Shown one piece after another: positions 12,365 to 27,630 of a DNA stretch of 64,000 bases. The stretch spans positions 17,640,589-17,704,588 of the forward strand of contig NC_051142.1 of the NCBI RefSeq assembly GCF_014839805.1, written 5' to 3'. Below the pieces are notes generated by a model. The model was given only the letters and a program-made list of their open reading frames with translations. It had not been told where the DNA came from and did not search any database. Source of the stretch: Manduca sexta (taxonomy: Eukaryota > Arthropoda > Insecta > Lepidoptera > Sphingidae). The position numbers were made by a program, and so were the translations under genes. Each line of letters starts with the position of its first letter. Within the stretch, counting starts at the first letter, position 1.

Positions 12365-13920
12365 ATAAAATTATTATGTATTAATATTCCACTGCCAAGT
12401 AAATGTAGACACGATGCCTCGTGCACAATTCAGTTTTTGTGAACATGGTACTGAACTGTGTTCGTCATTCGAAACATTTTGAATAGATCGAAAACTTTAA
12501 ACCAATAACAGCAGCTACAGTATCCTTACCACTGGAACACAACAATTCCTGTTTACAAGCTTCTATTTAAGGGCAGATATAAGTGATCCTTGTAAATTTA
12601 CTTGAATAATCCACGTAATATAAGATTGACTAAGTACCAAAACAAGTTCAAGTTATTTAATTCGTGATTCCCATTACATTAAACTAGAGGTGTGCGTCAC
12701 TACGGCGGTGGCGCTGCGCGGAGCGGGGCGGGGCGCGGAGTGTGCGATGTTTTTTTTTACGTAATTCGACTAAAAATACACTAGTTCGCAGTCACGTGTA
12801 TACAGCGAGGAAACTGAAGAGCGTAGGGTACTAACTATTTAACCAACGAAAGGCGAAAATAAGCCATCCTCCGGTTTTACATGTCAGTTGTGGTGAAATG
12901 CCCTTAAATAGGCCCCATAGGCCTTTTATTCCGGTACGACGAAGTGACCTTACAGCCCGAGGACTTATACTTACGCAGGACTTGCAGAATGTCGACCAAA
13001 GGTTGGTTAATGGTTGCCGGAATGCCCGCCACTATATGTCTTCACGGTCTGGGTAGGAAGCTATCCCGTTGAGCACAGAGTACATCTGTTACCAGCGAGG
13101 GGCGCAGCACTATGCATCGGCTGTACCGGTTTACACGTCATTCGCTGGTGTCACCGCGATCTTGAGTAACGTCAAATGTTGTCGAGCGCCTCGTGTGACG
13201 CATTAAATGTTTCCAAAGACACGAGGATTAACCCAAATGTGCGGCTGCGCGGCCGGCCGGCTTATTATCTGGGTTTTTCCTTACCGTAGTCTCTCCGCAA
13301 TAGCGAGAGAGCCCGTCATAATATGGCGGTGAAAGTTAATATAATTTGCGATTTTCCTCATTTGTTACTTATTTTCTAATGTGAGTACTTAAGTACCGAA
13401 CTTGTAAACCGTAGTGAGAAGTAAATGTGTAAATAGTTTCGTATCGATTTATCATAGAGCAGTGTTATCCAAACTCTTGACAATTGTGCAGAATATTGAT
13501 ACCGTACAGTTATGCGAATGTGCGGAAGTGTAATCTGTATAGTGTGACGTATGTGGTGTCGAGCGCTGCCCGCGCAGGTGGCGCCGCGCGGTGAGGCGCG
13601 CAGTCAAGTTCAAGGCGAGCGCCGCGGCCACGTTCCTGACATATGCCGCACGCTATTCGCAACTCGATCTCTCGTAACTACCGAACCAAAATACACCCCT
13701 GTGAATACCAGATCATGAACACACAACACCAGTATCATGTAGATCAGATCCGCTTCTGATGATGCCTATGTTTGGCCAATAGAATGACGATTTGCTTTGT
13801 CTATTTTTACCGCCATGAAACATCATGCAAACTTTTTTATTTATTTAAGAGCTATACAAAAAAACGTTTTTCAGAAAATAAGTTTTGAAGAACATATATA
13901 TGTTTATATATATTTTATTG

Positions 13921-14163
13921 CTTTGAATGACGAGACGAGCTTGCTGTTCGCCTGATGGTAATCGATACGACCGCCCATAAACAGTAGAAACAACATCGAA
14001 CACCTTAATTAAGTCTTATTATGCCCAGTAGTTAGCTACACTGGCTGTAATGTCCTTCAAACCGAAACACAACCGTGGCTACATACTGCTGCTTGGCGGC
14101 AGAAATAGACATTGAGGTGGTACTACCCAGGTGGAATCTCACATATGAGAGACCTATCACCAG
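13921..14163 (-). repeat. Interspersed repeat, 'GCCTGATGGTAA' family, long copy
   Basis: Contains AATGACGAGACGAGCTTG..TTCGCCTGATGGTAAT..CGCCCATAAACAGTAGAAAC and continues through GCTGCTTGGCGGCAGAAAT to ACATATGAGAGACC. Shorter copies in the opposite orientation lie in two adjacent ABCB introns (30571-30675 and 31092-31190). I recall the family as very common in lepidopteran introns. It has no open frame of interest. Confidence 0.75.
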
Positions 14164-14763
14164 AAAATCAAAAAAATGTCCACATTTGACATCCGTTTTA
14201 GGTTTTCTCTTAAAATTTGCTTGACAGAGTAATCTCTTTCTGCTATAAAGCGGAACGTACGAACGTATTATATTTTCGTACATATTTATTGCACATTCAA
14301 CCTAAATGCTAAATGGTAAGTCTCTAATCTCTATATAACGACAATCCGTTATTAAAATACCAAAGATTTGTGTACTGTTGCCGTGCAGTGAGCAAACATT
14401 ACGGAGTATTATATGTACTACCTATATGTAAAGTTGCACATGTATTGTTTGAACGGTGACCGCAGTGCCGCGCCTTGCAGTTGTAACTCGAAGTCCCCTT
14501 GTTGCCTTTGTTTCTCACTTGTGGCGACGCAAGCCCTCCGGTGAGCGAATTACTCCTCTTGGCTTTCACTTTTATACAAATTAATAATGGCTCGCAGGGG
14601 GGTCGGCGCGCTTACAATTAATACTGTAACTTGATGATTGACAGGTTTTTGTTTAATATAAATCGTTAACCCGCTGTGGATGGGTTTGCTGCTTGAGGCA
14701 TTTACCTACTTATTATTTATATATGAAACAGTAACTTTACTTATCGCGCAGAGTTTCCAATTT

Positions 14764-14790
14764 CGAATATATTATATTCGAATATATACC
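14764..14790. repeat. AT-rich palindrome
   Basis: TTCGAATATATTATATTCGAATATA is a near-perfect self-complementary stretch built from two TTCGAATATA blocks. No associated gene is seen; it may be a transposon terminal remnant. Confidence 0.5.
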
Positions 14791-17700
14791 CATACACTCG
14801 TCATCGGACAATATTCTATATGGCCGTATAAGACTTGAGTGTAGTGGAAATAAAGTCATCAGGTAAAGATTTTCTTTTTGGAAAGACTGCTATATTCTCT
14901 TCAATCATGAAGTATATTTTAATCTAAACCGTGATTAGGATAAAAATATTACAACGAAGTATTATATCAGAACTGAAACTACAATCGACAGCAGCGCTTC
15001 AGTGTCTACACAGACCGTCCCGCCGCGCGCTCCGCACGCACCGCTCTACAGGCAGCTCATCATATAACATTATATTGGATTAGAGTGCACAATGCGCTTA
15101 TTGCGTCATCGTTAATACGAAGGGTATATATCGCATTTGTGATTAAATGCCGCTATACTATTACGATGTGCGTAACGGCCGAGTAGCGACACACGCGACA
15201 TCTCTCGCCGCCAGTGCATTCCTCACTGAACAAAGAGTGTCGATAGTACTCCAAGTCGCGAGCCGGTGTCAGCCGGTGTGTTATTTCAGACGACCGTCGA
15301 GGCAGGCTGAGTGTCTTAAACTGTGTTTGGCCGACACTGTAATCACCAGTCATTGCTGCGACATTGTAACAAAAAACCACATCGCACAATATTTCAGCGA
15401 ATCCATAAATATTAATGTTCACCTTCAGTTTCACGAGTAATTCAGCTAATTAATGGAAGTTTGTCAATAAATAATGTAAAAAGGAAGGTGCACGCGACTG
15501 TCTCGTCCACTTGTATGAAAACTTTACGTCCAATAGCGCAGTGTGAGTCATCGGCTCGCGGACTCGTTGTCCATGATGTACCAACACATCACCATGAGTA
15601 ACAAACCGCCCCACAAGTCACCACACTGGTTATAAGCGTATCAACACTTGAGTTGCCTGCGACGGGTCTAGTGCTCGACGCAGTCCACATACCGATAGGC
15701 TCGCCATCGCGGACATTTATTGTGAACAATACAGTGAACGGTACTTCATACAGCGAGTACACTAAGCAGTGACCCTGGTTAGGGTGCGTTATAATGAAGA
15801 AGCTAGCTCATATTATTAATCTGACGTATTATCATTAGGTATGTTCTTGTTTACACAATGCACTGTCCCTACATAATAAACACATAAATTATTTGATTTA
15901 TTTACCATCAATAATACGAGAGAAACAGTTTCTAGGTACCTAGATATTGAAGATTATTAAAATAAAAACCGTTGTTTATTGTTTGTTTCAGTCTCGCTTA
16001 AGTATAGGTCGGGAAAACCAACAACCTACTGTTTCAGTAGGAAAGGAGTATTTACTATAGTTAGCATAAAATGTTAAGTGACAGTGCAACGGGTTCTACT
16101 ACATTACGGACAGTTCCAACACGTTTATAATAGCTGCACACGCGACCAGGTCTCCTTGGAGTAATGGCATTCCTCAGTGATCATATCTTAGTCAGGCTCT
16201 CCTCGTAACCTTTCTTTTACTACTTAATTACCTACTAAACCCAGTATTTCGGAAATACACTCTGTCCCGAGAGATAGCCACAGTATTTTCAATACCTTTT
16301 CAATCAATAAGCTACAATTATTATCACATTGTTAAAATTCATGACCGCGCTTAAATCCTAGAGCAGACGTAAATTGACGGGAAAGAAAATGATAATTGAA
16401 AAAAATTACTTACATAATTTTGTATAGAGAACAATACATAATTTGCTCCTAAGGTGTTTAAATTTATGATATTTGGCCTGAATAGAACTAGCGAATTTTA
16501 AACACCTGTAGACATTTTTTCAACATTATTATACCGAGATAAAAACATCTCGCTGCAACTGGCGCGACGTGACAGATTGAGCCAAGCGGTACGATGTCTC
16601 ACACCGTGGAACCTATACTATTGTTTTGTATAGTTGATAGCGGCGGCTTTTAGCCAAATTATATTTTGATAATGATTCTTATTAGCATTACATTCATTTC
16701 TATATTAGTATACTTCTTATAGGACTAGCGTAATAATTATACTTTATATATTTTTTTGATTTCGATATTTGTATACACAAATGTGGAGGCTAGTTATTAG
16801 CAATTTGATGATATACTAATGTAACCTAATTTAATGTTATTAGTCTGTAAGACTGCCTTATAATAAATAAGTAAAATAAATCATTTCGTAGGTTCGATAT
16901 CGCATAGCATCGCTCGCCAAACGCCTAGTGCAGTGAGTCACCTGCGGAAGCTTATAATACAATTCGGCACGCACGGCCGCGTGCACTGCTCGGTGCACCG
17001 ATATTGTTAACAATTATCCACGCACTCACTGACTACAAGGGGGTGAGGAGGCGGCAGGCATTGTCACTTTCAAATAGGACCGAAATTCAAGGATGTAGCC
17101 TCTCGCGCACCGAAGAGGATCGCCGGGCTTCCCTGACCTACGCAACCTGTCAATAACTCCGACTAATCCCCTTCAGTCCCGCGGCCAAATACAACATGTT
17201 AAGGGGTCACTCGCGCGAATAAATATCACTCCACGTATTGTTCACATGTTAATCAGCAGTAACGCGCTAGGTGCATCTCCCTAAGCTTACATACAACACT
17301 ATCAACGAGCAAGTTATGTTGTTTATATTTTATTTCGCGGTGGCATCAGGCGTACAAATAACTGATTGAAGAGACCCACTAGTCGCACGTCGAATGATAG
17401 CTTCGAGGCCAATAGCAATAACGCTAACGTATCGGGAATCACAATAAACCCTGCAGTGCGCTTGTTGCCGGATTTAATGGGCTGATGTTACAATTATGAA
17501 GATCTGTCAGGTGTTCGGATTTCCTCGAGATATATTCCGACATCAAGAGCAGCGACATCAGTGAGCGATATATATCCAAGTATTATTAAAACATCAGGGG
17601 CATTCACTTTGACGCAAAGCCTTTGCCTCGGCGGTCAGTATTAGATACCTATCTATCTATCCCCGCGACGCTATCGCAGCTTAAGAGAGAAACTATTATA

Positions 17701-20700
17701 AGCAATACTTATTACAAGTAATTATTCTTGTAGTGGCTTTGACCCCACTTCGATTTGTAATCAGTGTTATTAAATTTGCGTGTCGTTAAATCTAATTAAT
17801 ATTAAAATTCACAATAGAATGCTATCGGAGCAGGAAGTGAGATTAAGTTTTAACAATAAAATTGTTTTGCATCATTATTAAAGCACGAAAGCATTTCACG
17901 GAGCGACCTCGGAATATATTATGAGTGGGCAGGCTTGCGACACGCCCTCCAACAGAGCTATAAAAATATTCCACGTTTTTTTATACGGCCACTTCATTGT
18001 GACCGCCCTGCACCTAATGGCAAGCGGAGTGGAGTTCATTTCGCTTAATTCCGAGGCAGAAGCAATTACACACTGATTAAAGTAAACTTACTACTTAAAC
18101 TATGGAAAAAAATCAATTTATAAATAGACCAGCAATAAAAATATGATTATTTCAAGGTCTTATGGTATGTACAGATTAAAAATTTAAATTGTCCTATAAT
18201 AGTCAACATAACGCCACTTGCCAAGGACTGGTGTACTATGATTATGATATCGATATGTATAAAATAAAAGTCTTAGAGAAAACGTCGCTGTATTGAAGAA
18301 CAGGTGATTTTTATACGTGATGCCGTGTGATATGCTCAACGCACTTATCAGGACAAACATAAGGCCTAGCGACACAGTCAGAGAAAAAGCCCAGACGCGC
18401 GCACGTGACGTTTGCGAGATATCAATACATACACAAACTACGTAATACGTAGACTTCATTGATAAATGCTTAATAGGACATGAGTCGGATGACGATCAAG
18501 CTCGTCTTATTTAAAAAGAAAATAATTTGTCAACGAGACTCGGCCACACATGCGAGCGCAACGATTGCAACTTAGATGTAAGAAATAAATAATAGCCACC
18601 GAATGAAACAGAACAAGAATGTAAATTATTGTGTTCTCGGAATGGTCGATATTTTAATTGCAGGTGATGTTCAATTACAAGCCAGTTGTGGAGAACACGT
18701 GTACAGCGACATATTTACAACATTTTATTGTAATACAAAATCTACTGTACTGTGCCTCGTGAGGAGTCTTTTACGCGATCGTTTGTTTCTATCGACCCTT
18801 TATATACGCCTACTACTAAATAAAATACTCTGCTATGTTCGGATTTGAATATATGAGGCGAATGTTTCAGCATGTAAGACAAACGCAGCGTAGCGTTTTG
18901 TCGGTGTATCGATATTAAGAATTGTTTCGACGCTGCCTCGCGTTTTGCTTCATTATTTCGGTGTAGTGTGAATATCGTATGTGCTGATCCCGAATGCAAC
19001 AAAATCTATACTTAATTTTTGTTGAGTTATTAGTAAACCACAAACAAATTAAGAGTTGACACGTACCTACTTGTAAAAACACAATACACTACTTAGCGTG
19101 GACGCACTCGAGCAAAACATCGCGCATTCAAGGAAGTGCAAGTCCGTGGCAGGTTTTGCGCTCACTGCTCACTGCCCCAGTGAATCCGTTCTATACAAGG
19201 GTCGGTTCTTAGGTAGGTTCGGTGCTGCTGTATTAAAATAGTTTCGGCTGGGTATTGTGAAGTCTCTTGCACCTACTCGATAGATTGATATTGATCCAGG
19301 CGTTGCATCTCATTTTGCGATGAAGACAATGTAACTGATGGATATTGGCGTATGAATGTCTATCTACATACGTACATGTATAGTGTTTACATTACTGGTA
19401 ACTATGTAGTTTAATAATAAAAAGTATTGTTTTAAAACGGTCGTATAGATTTATTGTCAATAATACCATAAGCTAAGTGCCGGTAATGTTCGGCGGGAAG
19501 TAGTGCTGTTCACATCAACTATCAGCCTGTTTTATTAGACAATATAACGTTCGATTTGACAATTATCATATAATTAATAGCAAATAATACGAATAAGTAA
19601 CCTTTTGTCAAATTAGCAATATGTCTGGTTAGGAAATGGGGCAGCAATTTGGTTTTGCAATAAACGCGTAGTCGGGTACACAGCTTACTCTTTCTATCGA
19701 ACATATCTTAAATTACGTATTTTTTTTTGTACAAACATAATAAAAATATATTAAAACTAAAATAAAACGGCTTTCAAGCAACAAAGCAGGAAAGATCTAG
19801 TTTCCTTTTAAATTTTAGATAGGATGCGAACAACACGAACATCCAAAACTCAGTTCGTTGTCATGCGGTTTGTAGTTCAAAGATACGGAATTGTTCCTAT
19901 GAATAGACGTATTGACACCGGCGGCACATCCACCGAGTCAGCGATTTCTCGTACAGCTATGAATTATTGTTTAAAAGAAACATATCTGATAATAGGTCAT
20001 TTTATTAACTTCTTCCTGTAATCACAAGAAGTACTATATACTACAATATAAAATGCAAATGCGCTACGTTGGGACAATTTGTGGCGGCGGGTAATACCGC
20101 GCGAAGGGCCTGTGAAGCCCCGCGGACGCCGCGCCGCCTGACTCACGCGCCTTCTGTTGCGATATTAAACGTAACACGCACATTTACAACATACATTATT
20201 ATTTTTTTATTTCCGTAGTGTCAAAGTTACTAAGTTGGTTGTAAACGAGGGTAAGTATAACGAGGAGACCATCCCATATTCCCCATGGTTCATTAATTAT
20301 AAATGTGAAGACTACGGACTCACATTAGTACAGCGATCAGCAGAGTGCACGCAAAGGCCTAAACTTTGCGTGGTCATTACTAAACACCTTACGCTAGTGT
20401 CCAGCAGCCACATGGTGTGTAGTAATATTATAGAGCCATGTTATATTACATTCTCAATTTTTTTTTAAAACCCTTAATATTTAATTAAAAATAAATAAAT
20501 TTAGAAGATGCGAAAACTATAATAAATATTGTAATGAATAGTATTAATTATTAATATTACTTAATATATTAAATTTTGATAAAATATAATTGTTAAATGT
20601 AGGTAGATATTGTAACTTTCGGAAGAGCTACACGTCAGTCCGCCCTGTGACCGTGAAGACTGCTAAGCTTTTAAAACATCGGGAGAATATTAAGATATAA

Positions 20701-22555
20701 GAAGCCGCGATATAACCTAAAACATTGTGTCATTTCGATGTTTGCCATTCGCGTAAACATAAGAAATCACTATAACAATAGGTCGTTTAAAAGTTATAAA
20801 TATAAATACAATATCTGCGATTGTTGTTTTTTTGTGTAAGAGACGCGTATGATGTATACTTAGAATAATAACAATCCAAGTGTAGTTCTAGTAATGTATC
20901 GATTTTGTCGTGTATGCTTACAGACGTTTTAATGTACATACAAAAAATCGAGCCAGTAGGTACAAAATGGTTAAAACTGGAAATAATAATTGCCCCAGGT
21001 CCAAATAATACCCAAGACCTCATCGATGCCATTGCCTCCGAACAGTGCCATCAGACCAATATTAACACCATCAAGCAATACACTAAAATTTTAAATCTAA
21101 TATAAAATAATAATAATAGACTAAGATACGAGTTTGACGTCGCTTTGATTTTCCATACTATAAGGAAGTTAACAATAATGTTAAAGGTTTCCAATAACAT
21201 TGAAACCGGTTTAAAAATGTTTTATTATAACATGTAAGTTATTAGTCATAATTTGTGTTCGTTCATAAGTTTCAATAATAGAAGAGGCGCGCGCGGTGTC
21301 TGCCCATCGGCGACAGATGCATTTCACCTACAGTTAATTTCACACGCGGTAGATTTTCATTTTTGAATACATATCATATATACGTAAGATTATCCTGTAC
21401 GTTTGGCGATGTTTATCAGTTGATAGTTGTGCGCACACACACAAACACACACAATATGTGACGCTGGACTGACAAATGCTAACTTAACCGGTAGAATGCG
21501 ATTTCTTTTTATATCTTATTGAATCACTAATAATATCATCAATAGCTGTTTATAGAACTGTATAACATTCATTAAAAGTTTAAAATGTGAAGAGAGAATT
21601 CGGCGACACAAAGTATTGTAAGTATATCACCAATGTGGAGCACAGCCATCCGCGCAAGTGTCCGCAGGTGTGGCGTGTGTACATGTTCATGTGTTGCCGA
21701 TGTTCACGGGCCCGCATGGACCCTTGTTTAAAAATACTATTCAAATAACATATCACGAAACGAATATAAAGATTAATTTATTTATACATTGTAATAAAAG
21801 AATACAAGTTCACAGAACTTTACTGTACGTTAATGACCGCATTATCGATATAAGTATACCTATATTGAGTCGCAGGAACAAGACGTGCCTTCTTTTAAAT
21901 AAGAATGGGACAGTATACTGAGTAAAAGTGACAGAGAATAAATTGAGTTGATTTAAAAAACGAATTCAAAGACATTAGTAATGATTGAAGGGTTCGTTTC
22001 CTTTGCCTCTTTACAGGTAAAAACACTGCTGTATACGGTACCAATGTAGTTTTGTTGACAGAGTAGGTATGCCGCGTGAATCACCGACCGCAATAATGCA
22101 GTGCTTGAGGAAATGTTTACCGCGCTCCGCTCATTAATTATATCCAACGTAGTTATCAATATCAGATACAGGCACAGCGATCAGCCAAATACCTATGTGT
22201 CTTTTGCTAAGTTTCTGCGCGTAATTTTCTCGGTGGGTTTAATGTGCTGAGTGCAAGTCTGTTACAGATTTTTATTTTATTGCGAAACTACAGTTGTAGG
22301 CGGTGCAGCGAGCAGAAGCTAGCATTTCGGTAAACTTCATGAATTTCAATAAATATAAACTTTTTGTATGCCCGTACCCACTTCACTTTTGGTAATATTT
22401 CTTAATTTTCCTTGTTTCAAAAAAATAAAAAGACAAACGTTTGCGTCATAATTTACGGGTACATTTTCCAAAACTAATAAAGTTGTGAGCGATATCCGCA
22501 TGGGTTTATTTCCTGGTGTGAATAAGGAAATGCGGGCGACCCGGTGAATCATCGT

Positions 22556-22650
22556 ACAGTCACTGGGTGAATGAGTGGGATATCGAACCTTACACTTCGG
22601 TATTTTGGGTTTTGACCTGTTAATCACTATAACACCGCGCTGCCGGGTTG
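22556..22650 (-). repeat. tRNA-like SINE remnant, minus strand
   Basis: Read on the minus strand, it starts near CAACCCGGCAGCGCGGTGTT and contains GGTTCGATATCCC, a good match to a Pol III B box, about 60 bases downstream. This order matches a tRNA-derived SINE head. The body may extend leftward to about 22370. Confidence 0.5.
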
Positions 22651-23997
22651 TTCATTATAAATATAAGCTATGCTATTGAGGCGACGACGGTTATATTATT
22701 TTCTTGTTTCATTAATTACTTATAAGTATAAAATAATAGCGCCAGATTAAAGTATCAAAATATTAAAATGGGTATTTTAACCGTAACCTGGTTATTGAAC
22801 TCGCAGTGTAGTAGGTGGATCCGACCAGTATTTCCAGATAAAGTATCATTTTGTGTCAATATCATAATAATGTGTTGAGAATACGACAACAGGTCCCCAC
22901 CACAGGTCCACAACTCACTACGCTATGCACCACGTATGATAGTATAGAATAAAACCGAGTTGACTTGCACTCGCTGCCTAACAACACTAAAGGCACAAAA
23001 ATTCATATATATGTACTTATATAAAGGTATCCTATCTGTGCCATCATATTAATACAGTAGTTAACTGTTGATATCTCGACAAGTTTTGCCAGGTAGTCTA
23101 CAGCACAAATACATATAAATAAATAATTATATTATGCATCGTCGCATGTAGTGTGTGTTTGTGCACACGCAAAGGGTCGTCGCTCCTGTAACCGGTCCTT
23201 CCGAGTGGCGGGCGGCGTCCGCTAGCGAATGTGTCGCTCCCCGCGTCGGTAGCTGTCTATTAACTGACACTAGCATAGTTTTAAAGGACTCTTCTATGTT
23301 CACTAATAAATGAGGATTTTAGTAGCAATGACAAATGATGACAGCCAAACGTCGCCATTAGGTATACTTACCTACTATGAATCATGGCTCCATCGTGAAA
23401 CAAATAAAGACAGGATTTGTAACGATTTTCACCACCCATACTACTAAGGGGGTTAATAGTAGATCGTTTGGCCCAATATACATTAAAATTTAAAGCATCA
23501 AGGGTTCCTAAATATATTATAACAAGTAAATTACTAATACTCTTAATACATAGAGAATATAAAAAATAAATAATTTACTACGTGCGTCAGACGTCACACT
23601 CGCACATGTTGCACAGAGCTGCTTGAAAGCAATAGACAATGCGGAGGTCACTACTGATTCCTCAGATTCTGGCGTTGCTACGACATACCTACCACAGATA
23701 TGTATCGTGAATAGACACTGCGCTCGGGCCCATACAGAAAATACTAGTTTTTCAAACAGAAACACAACTCCTAATAATAATTATATGTCACGGTCATACA
23801 AAGCAATGATTAAAAAATAGATTGCATGTTCTTTAACCACTTTAATATGTCAAATAAGTACATAATCGAGCGCGACAGGTCGCGATCGAATTACGAATAT
23901 GTTTTGGTTTATTTCCACAAAATATAATATATCTTCCGAACACTATTGCTAATGTAAATACAATTTTAAAGACATTACAATTTTAATTGTTGACTAC

Positions 23998-24215
23998 CTC
24001 GGCAATGTAGTTATACCTAATGCGTACGTGGTACGAGTACCGAGTTAAGGTCCTGGGCTCAAATCGCGGCTCGGGTCAAGAATAATTGTGATTGGTTTTT
24101 TCCATCTTAAAAATTCCTCAGTCGCAGCTCTGAGTCGGAAATAGTATAATACGGTTAGTTCTGCAACCGACACTGTGAAGAAAAACCCAATATCACTGCC
24201 TGATCCGGCATAACT
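23998..24215 (+). repeat. tRNA-like SINE
   Basis: CTCGGCAATGTAGTTATACC followed about 50 bases later by GGGCTCAAATCGCGG has the spacing and order of A- and B-box-derived segments. The body includes 'TTTTTTCCATCTTAAAAATTC'. It resembles the elements at 27487, 51034, 57311 and 62890 in head structure only. Confidence 0.5.
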
Positions 24216-27200
24216 ATCTCTTAATATATTTAGTCATTATTTTCTAGTTGGAATAGTCCTTATTTAGTCTGTTCGAACTAGTTGTAAAGGTAAATTCATT
24301 CACGAATAAATATTTCGCAAGTGAATAAAATCTAACAATATCCATGTCGTAAGTATCACGAGCTCACAGATTTCATGTCTGCTTATGTCGTTTGCGTTGT
24401 TTTAAAACATTCATTGTAATCGGAATAACTATTTTATAACGGTTTGTTCAAAAATATACCTACACATGCTTGACGACATAAGTATTCGTACATTTCAAGA
24501 ACAAATTCTTTTTACAATATAAGGTTTCAAACAACTGCCCATTGACCAATAAAATGTTGTTGATTTATAATTAAAATAATCTATCATTATACAGCGAGTA
24601 GGTCAGTGACTGTAATTACAGGCGAGAGACGCGTTTCAATGAATGCGGTAAATAGTTCTCTGAATCGCGAGCCGCCGACAGAGCGCGCGGCAGCGGGGAC
24701 TGAACCTAGTCATGTACGCGTAGCGAGATACCACTGTGTCCACTTCTCTTGCCCATCAACAGCACATACTATAAATGCCCTTTTTGGCGACATTAATACT
24801 ACCGAAACTACCTAACATTGTAAAATGTATTTATTAGATGATATAGAACTATAAAGTACAGTACTAACAAACACTTTGTAGTTGAAAATTCTGTGATTTA
24901 ATTACTCTTTATTGATAGGTACCACCAAGCCTTTTTATTTATTTCCACACCGCTCCCGCTGTCACTTCCGCTTGCGCCTTTCTTCACCACATTACTAAAG
25001 ACTGTCGATCAACCTTGACATTCATTGCCGCAGCGATCTGTCTTCATTAATAATGCAATGATAAATCACGAGCAATTTAACGACTTTTGTTAAGAATAAT
25101 ACAAAGAACAATTAGAGATGCGTGTCTATAGTGCACGTCGAGGGAAGCTGACTGCGTTGACATTTGACCTGCACACGTCACAATGTGCCATGAATGTTTG
25201 ATACTTGTCGGTATGTGAAGTCTGCCATTACACATCAGTGCATGATATGTGAAAGAGCTAGCCTGTTAACATTTTACAAGGCAGACACTACGCTATACTT
25301 ATGTAACCTTGTAAACCACCGACATGAATGGATATTGATCGTTGCCGCGGTCAACGCATATAATTATAATCAGAACGCGATCCGTTTCTTAAAAGCATTT
25401 GTTCGTGATCCCTGCACGTCTCATTCATTATGGATTGATGAATAGAGCAGCGATAACGTGATTATTGTGATCATATTTTTTATGTTTATTTATTTTAACG
25501 TAATTCCTTTACCAGCAATAATATTAGGTCACGGAGCGCGAGTGTTGCGCATGAAGCGTGGCGCACCGCCGCGCCGCACACTGAACGCTTGTACTTACAT
25601 ACTGTTCGTGTACGAGTAGTATTTTCAGGAATACCAATGTAAACTTGGCACAATTTCAATGCAACAAAAAAACATCTCCTAGAATTTAATTGCGAGTAAA
25701 TTTATTGCATAATGTTTGTTATCAAATTTATTAAACGCATAAAACGCAAAAGCCGCAAAACAAACTCTTTCTCTGGCTAAAGAAAAAGTCTTTTCTACAG
25801 TTTCCCGTAAAGTGGCAGCAGAACCGAATTATTAAGTCAGTAGAACCGAATTATACATGCCATAAAAAATTGAGCACAATCGAAAGTAGGTACCTATTAA
25901 TAGAACAACTTAACCAGTTATGCTATTTGTGATTCGGCTTCACTTCTTTATCTTGTCATAGCCCGCATACCTAATGCTGTGAAGCTAAATACTTTGGGAT
26001 TTCCACGCGTTGAACAAATAAAAATAGTTTAATAAAATATAAGCGATATGTCATCGCACTTATAAGGATAATCGCTGCGCACTCGTTTAATGTCGCTCCC
26101 TCCGAGGGAGGAATGCTCAGAGAGGAATGTGAACAATGCGAATAGCAGCGGAAATCCCCGAGGACAGACATCTGCGGTGAAACAGCCGAGACGACACGTG
26201 ACGTGAAACAAGCGAGAGTGCGCTCTCAAATAACACGTGTGGCTACTAGCAGGAGGACGTGGCGTAAGCGGGTGACACCTGGCGGCAGGCACACGCACTA
26301 CTCAGTGAGCACCACCGACGGAAACCATAACGGGGTGCGATCGTAGTAGGGTTTTGGAAGATCCGACAATCGCAAACCAAATGTATTTATAATGAAAAAG
26401 AAAATGCTTCAATGTCAAGTTAGTTTCCAATTTTATTATCAAAACTGTACAGTCTCCCGATACGTTAAAATTAATTTTTTTTTATGTAATTTAAACAGTT
26501 GACAGGCATCCATAACCAACAGTTTACAAAACAAAAAGCATGAACATAGTGCAGATCTTGCCCTCGGACATTGTAAGCGCAGGAAATAATAAAACAATTT
26601 CATCAACCGTGTCCTGTCTCGAGTGCCGACCCCGAATGCCCGTGACATCGAGACACAAGATTCAAACCCTAATTCGTGATTAGCTCATATGCGAATAATA
26701 AGTTTACAAGTTTCTTTAAATTATGGCAAATATCTAGGGTTCAAAAACACCTGTACTAACCACCATATTATTTAAGTGTAACACGGCAAACGTCGCGCAC
26801 GGGACGTCTAGTACTCAAAAGGAGGTAAACAGAGTCTTAACTAGTGCATTAGTCCAATACTGAAATAGGGAGCAGTTCCTCTGAGTCTTATAACATAATA
26901 CTGTTTAATATTCAATAGCTTTACGACTTGCCGCTACACCTATAAAAATTAAACATTAATACTGTGTAAATAAATCGATGAAGCCAGCACGACACTGGCG
27001 GCCGTCCCCGCGTGACTGACGCTCATAATTCCTGAAGCAGAAAATTCAATATTTGTAGTCGACGCCATTCATCGGGCATAATGAGCGCGATACTCAGAAA
27101 CGGTTAGTCCAATGATAACACGAATGCCACCGATTACATTAACACCTAGCTACGGGAGGTTTATGAAATATGTAGGTAAGTAGTTAAATAACTATGCCCA

Positions 27201-27486
27201 GTACGAGCTCAGGCTAAGCTCCCATCTCTTCATGCGACTGCAGTAAGCTCCGCGAACTGAACCTGAAACCTGAACTGAACCTCGCCTCACGATAATACCC
27301 ACTCAGTCTGGCTCTGCAATGATAAATGATAAATACGATAATTACAATACCCTCAGACCCTTTGCCGTCGGTTATATGCAATGATCAATTAGCTATACCT
27401 TACGTATCTTCGGCTTAAAAAAAACAAATATAATATAAAAAGAATATAAACCACTGCTTGCAGTTTGTTTAAATATGTTATTTCTT

Positions 27487-27630
27487 GACTCTCTCGGTGG
27501 CGTAGTTACACTGCGGTACGATTACAGTACTGAGGTCCCGGGTTCGATCCTCGGGTCGAGCAAAGTGATGGCGGGTTTGCCTACTCCTGGCATAAAAGGC
27601 GTGTGTGTATGTGTGTTTTTATTTATTTTA
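27487..27630 (+). repeat. tRNA-derived SINE with clear A and B boxes
   Basis: CTCTCGGTGGCGTAGTTACAC (A box about 27498-27508) and GGTTCGATCCT (B box 27541-27551) are spaced as in Pol III type 2 promoters. They are followed by 'CAAAGTGATGGCGGG' and a GTGTGTGTATGTGTG stretch. It is not a functional tRNA, since no acceptor-stem pairing is evident. This is the best preserved SINE head in the window. Confidence 0.7.

Noticed and set aside
15147..15440. Overlapping 97- and 93-residue frames on opposite strands
   Set aside because: No family similarity, no splice context, and mutually antisense; probably chance.
27541..27551. Functional tRNA gene
   Set aside because: A and B boxes are present but no acceptor-stem or anticodon-stem pairing is evident, and the downstream sequence is that of a SINE body.
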